Shown: positions 3,048 to 5,611 of the stretch, piece after piece
Numbering within the stretch: position 1 is the first letter of the stretch
Layout of the letters: every line of letters starts with the position of its first letter
Origin: Cyanobacteria bacterium UBA8803
Lineage (GTDB): Bacteria; Cyanobacteriota; Cyanobacteriia; Cyanobacteriales; Coleofasciculaceae
Length of the DNA stretch: 5,611 nucleotides
Direction: 5' to 3'
NCBI GenBank assembly: GCA_003505715.1
Contig: DNXU01000119.1
Location: 42,729 to 48,339, forward strand
Notes under the pieces: model-generated
What the model was told of the DNA's origin: nothing
Seen by the model: only the letters and a program-made list of their open reading frames with translations
Database searches by the model: none
Translations under genes and position numbers: made by a program

Positions 3048-5561
3048 ATGCAAGAAAGGTTTCGACTTCTTGAGGAGCAATATCGTTCTGTTGTTGATAG
3101 TTTAAAAGAAGTTATTTTCACAACCGATGCTGCTTTTAATTGGACATTTTTAAATCCAGCTTGGACAGAAATTACTGGTTTCTCAGTACCTGAAACCTTG
3201 GGAAAGCCAGTTTTAAATTACATCCATCCAGAAGACCGCCAACGCCATATAGAAGAATTTAGTTCTCTAATTGCAGCAAAAAAAATCTACTGCCGCTATG
3301 AAATTCGTTACCTTGCCCAAACCAGCGGATTTCGCTGGCTGGAGGTTCATGTGCATTTAACCTTTACCCGTGAGGGTAAGATTTCTGGGACAACGGGAAC
3401 GCTGCACGACATCACCTCTCAAAAGCTAGCACAGGAAGCTCTGTATCAAAGTGAAAGCCGCTTGCGAGGTTACTTTGAGAATTCCCTGGTGGGCATTGTC
3501 ATTATTACGCCGGATAGAAGATTAGTTGAAGTTAATGAGGCGCTGTGTAATTTACTAGGATATTCAAGGACAGAGCTAACTCAAAAGAATTGGACGGAGT
3601 GGACTCATCCTGAAGATTTACAAGCTGAACTAGAGGAGTTAATCCGGATTTTTGCGGGTGAAAGTGATGGTTATGTTTTAGACAAGCGGTTTATCCGTCA
3701 AGATAGCCAGGTGGTTTATACCCGCATTTCAGTGCGCTGTATTCGCCGCGAGGATGGAGCGTGCGACCACTTAATTGCTGTAATTTTAGACTTGAGCGAT
3801 CGCCATCGCTACGAACAGCAGCTCAAAGCCTCGGAAGCATTTTTAAATGCGATCATTAATGCTGTCCCCGAACCAATTTTTGTTAAAGATCAACACCATC
3901 GTTGGCTAATTTTAAACGATGCCCTTTGTAAATTGATGGGCAGGTCTCGTGAAGAACTCATCGGTCGCTCGGATTATGACTTTTTGCCAAAAGCTGAAGC
4001 TGACATTTTTTGGGAAAAAGATAATTTGGTGTTTGCGACTGAGATAGCCCATGAAAATGAGGAGACCTTGACAGACAGTTCAGGTAACGTTCACATTATC
4101 TCTACCAAAAAAACCCTATTGACAAATCCTGATGGCAGCAAAGTTTTAATCGGCACTATTCGAGATATCACCAACTCTAAGCGTCTCCTAGAAGCCTTGT
4201 GTATCAGCGAGGAGCGATTCCGTTCATTGGTCAGTAATATTCCTGGTGCTGTATATCGGTGCCAGGGTAGCGCTGATTGGACAATGGAATTTCTCAGCGA
4301 CGAGATTGAGAGGATCTGTGGGTATCCGGCCTCGGATTTTCTAGGGAATGAGGAGCGCAGCTTTACTAGTATCATTCATCCTGAAGATGCTCCTAGGATT
4401 CAGCAGGAAATTCTGGTCGCTGTGAGAGCTAAAGAGCCATTCTCTTTAGAATACCAGATTTTTCATGCCAATGGCAGCATACGTTGGATTCATCAAAAAG
4501 GTCGGGGCATCTTTAAAGATGATGGAGATCTACTTTGCCTTGATGGCGTACTGTTTGACATTAGCGATCGCAAACAGGCCGAAGCAGCGTTGCAGAGATC
4601 GGAAACCAGAGAGCGTTTAAAAGCCCAACAGTTAGAAATTACCCTCCAAGAACTCAAAAACGCTCAAGCTCAGCTGGTACAATCTGAAAAAATGGCCAGT
4701 TTGGGTCAACTCGTTGCAGGTGTAGCCCATGAAATCAACAATCCCACCAGTTTTATTTACGGCAATGCCTTCTATGCCCTAGAATATACCGCTGACCTCA
4801 TCGATCTGATTTCCCTCTACCAGAAGCACTATCCAACACCCTCTGCTGAAATCCAAGATGAGATTGAAGCGATCGAGCTTGATTTTATCCAATACGACTT
4901 TCCCAAATTACTGCGGTCAATGCAAGAAGGAGCCTCGCGCATCCGGGAAATTGTTCTATCTCTGCGCAACTTCTCCCGCCTTGACGAAGCAGAAAGGAAG
5001 AAAGCCGACCTGCACCAGGGCATTGATAGCACCCTGATGATTTTACAACACCGCCTGAAAGCGCAGCCCAATAGAGAAGTTATTCAAGTGATTAAACAAT
5101 TCAGCGATCTGCCTTTGGTGGATTGCTACCCTGGAGAGTTGAATCAGGTATTTATGAATATATTGAATAATGCCATTGATGCCCTTGAAGAAAGAATTGC
5201 CAATGATTCTTCCTTAGCTCCTCAAATTCTGATTTGTACGGAAGTTGTCAGTGGGGAGTGGGGGGTAACAGAGAACTGCGCTAATTTCCAACTCCCAAGT
5301 TCCCATGCCCCGATCGCTCAACCATCAAATGACAAGGTAAGAATTCGCATTGCTGACAATGGTGCTGGCATTCCACCTAACCTTCAACATCGTATATTTG
5401 ACCCCTTCTTTACCACCAAACCCGTTGGTCAAAGCACGGGTTTAGGCTTGTCAATTTCCCACTCTATTGTGGTGAAAAAACATAACGGCGAAATATACTG
5501 TAACTCGCAGTTAGGTCAAGGAACCGAATTCGCAATCTTACTACCCCTACAGCAGAGCTGA
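3048..5561 (+). CDS. Soluble four-PAS sensor histidine kinase
   Basis: An 837-residue cytosolic sensor kinase with no membrane segment and no receiver domain. Four PAS/PAC modules start near residues 6, 135, 262 and 387. PAC ends are marked by DITSQ (121-125), DLSDR (248-252), DITNS (373-377) and DISDR (504-508). A coiled-coil linker (about 510-548) leads to the H-box, with phospho-acceptor His561 in AHEINNP. The segment after it (about 568-640) is long, as in a kinase group frequent in cyanobacteria. The ATPase has N708 (N-box), D770-N-G-A-G-I (G1), F787-F788 (F-box) and T797-GLGL (G2), so all catalytic motifs are intact. Residues 735-760 look like an insertion. The ATG at 3048 is the first start after an in-frame TGA (3039-3041) and has no obvious Shine-Dalgarno. 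It should phosphorylate a response regulator encoded elsewhere. The signal is unknown; no haem-, flavin- or bilin-binding signature was recognised in the PAS domains. Confidence 0.92.
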   Translation: MQERFRLLEEQYRSVVDSLKEVIFTTDAAFNWTFLNPAWTEITGFSVPETLGKPVLNYIHPEDRQRHIEEFSSLIAAKKIYCRYEIRYLAQTSGFRWLEVHVHLTFTREGKISGTTGTLHDITSQKLAQEALYQSESRLRGYFENSLVGIVIITPDRRLVEVNEALCNLLGYSRTELTQKNWTEWTHPEDLQAELEELIRIFAGESDGYVLDKRFIRQDSQVVYTRISVRCIRREDGACDHLIAVILDLSDRHRYEQQLKASEAFLNAIINAVPEPIFVKDQHHRWLILNDALCKLMGRSREELIGRSDYDFLPKAEADIFWEKDNLVFATEIAHENEETLTDSSGNVHIISTKKTLLTNPDGSKVLIGTIRDITNSKRLLEALCISEERFRSLVSNIPGAVYRCQGSADWTMEFLSDEIERICGYPASDFLGNEERSFTSIIHPEDAPRIQQEILVAVRAKEPFSLEYQIFHANGSIRWIHQKGRGIFKDDGDLLCLDGVLFDISDRKQAEAALQRSETRERLKAQQLEITLQELKNAQAQLVQSEKMASLGQLVAGVAHEINNPTSFIYGNAFYALEYTADLIDLISLYQKHYPTPSAEIQDEIEAIELDFIQYDFPKLLRSMQEGASRIREIVLSLRNFSRLDEAERKKADLHQGIDSTLMILQHRLKAQPNREVIQVIKQFSDLPLVDCYPGELNQVFMNILNNAIDALEERIANDSSLAPQILICTEVVSGEWGVTENCANFQLPSSHAPIAQPSNDKVRIRIADNGAGIPPNLQHRIFDPFFTTKPVGQSTGLGLSISHSIVVKKHNGEIYCNSQLGQGTEFAILLPLQQS
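5250..5327 (+). repeat. In-frame insertion with intergenic-repeat character in the kinase ATPase domain
   Basis: Codons 735-760 lie between the beta-strand ILICTEVV (727-734) and NDKVRIRIADNG (761-772), which in related kinases are joined by a short turn. The DNA starts with two AGTGGGG heptamers plus GG (5250-5265). It later has a C-rich stretch, ACTCCCAAGTTCCCATGCCCC (5291-5311), that partly complements the start: GGGAGT at 5254-5259 pairs with ACTCCC at 5291-5296. It resembles the STRR-type repeats found between genes in such genomes. The 78 bases preserve the frame. The insertion boundaries are judged by eye. Confidence 0.5.
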
Positions 5562-5573
5562 GTTGAAAATAGG

Positions 5574-5611
5574 GTGAGGGAGTGAGGAGGTGAGGGAGTG
5601 AGGGGGTGAGG
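5574..5611. repeat. 8-bp G-rich tandem repeat, continuing past the right edge
   Basis: Perfectly phased octamers run from 12 bases after the kinase stop: GTGAGGGA, GTGAGGAG, GTGAGGGA, GTGAGGGG, then GTGAGG at the window edge. This is an STRR-type cyanobacterial tandem repeat and its full length is not visible. The plus strand is strongly G-rich, with GGG runs at 5572-5574, 5578-5580, 5594-5596 and 5602-5606. No hairpin terminator for the kinase is seen before it. Confidence 0.9.

Noticed and set aside
4091..5071. Minus-strand ORFs of 94 and 80 codons inside the kinase gene
   Set aside because: They are shadows of a coding frame with intact kinase motifs, and show no recognisable domain or start signal.
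3048..5561. Hybrid kinase or phytochrome-like photoreceptor
   Set aside because: No receiver domain follows the ATPase, and there is no GAF/PHY module or bilin-binding Cys context; the sensory part is four PAS modules.

Overview
The window looks like chromosomal DNA from a filamentous or otherwise repeat-rich cyanobacterium. It carries ccmP, a beta-carboxysome shell gene, and three complete HIP1 octamers (GCGATCGC) at 1673-1680, 3796-3803 and 4564-4571. It also holds several short heptamer/octamer tandem arrays (STRR type), a dispersed GGTGYGTTA/TAACGCACC palindrome, and a multi-PAS histidine kinase of a cyanobacterial type. The species cannot be named from the sequence.

Layout, left to right. 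(1) 1-475, minus strand: the N-terminal 158 residues of a membrane-anchored FAD-dependent oxidoreductase related to the reductase part of flavohemoprotein; it runs off the left edge. (2) 476-818: AT-rich spacer with two tandem copies of a 44-46 bp unit carrying the palindrome, a third truncated unit start, and a fourth, inverted palindrome just behind the next gene. (3) 819-1655, minus: a 278-residue pentapeptide-repeat protein with 49 uninterrupted repeats. (4) 1704-2345, minus: ccmP, starting at TTG, 48 bp upstream of the pentapeptide gene and probably co-transcribed with it. (5) 2346-3047: a 702 bp divergent spacer with a leader hairpin for ccmP, a candidate small non-autonomous element with inverted ends around a heptamer array, a cluster of three AAGCTT palindromes, a good sigma-70-type promoter, and a repeat-bearing leader for the kinase. 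(6) 3048-5561, plus: a soluble four-PAS histidine kinase. (7) 5562-5611: the start of an 8-bp tandem G-rich array that leaves the window.

Functionally, ccmP is the anchor of the window. Its product is a double-stacked BMC-T shell protein of the beta-carboxysome, normally encoded apart from the main ccm cluster, as it is here. Its likely operon partner, the pentapeptide protein, has no known role. The divergently transcribed kinase has no response regulator in view, and any link to carbon regulation would be speculation. I did not find a clearly new system. The most notable signals are an in-frame insertion resembling intergenic repeat DNA inside the ATP-binding domain of the kinase, the ccmP/pentapeptide pairing, and the candidate small element in the divergent promoter region.
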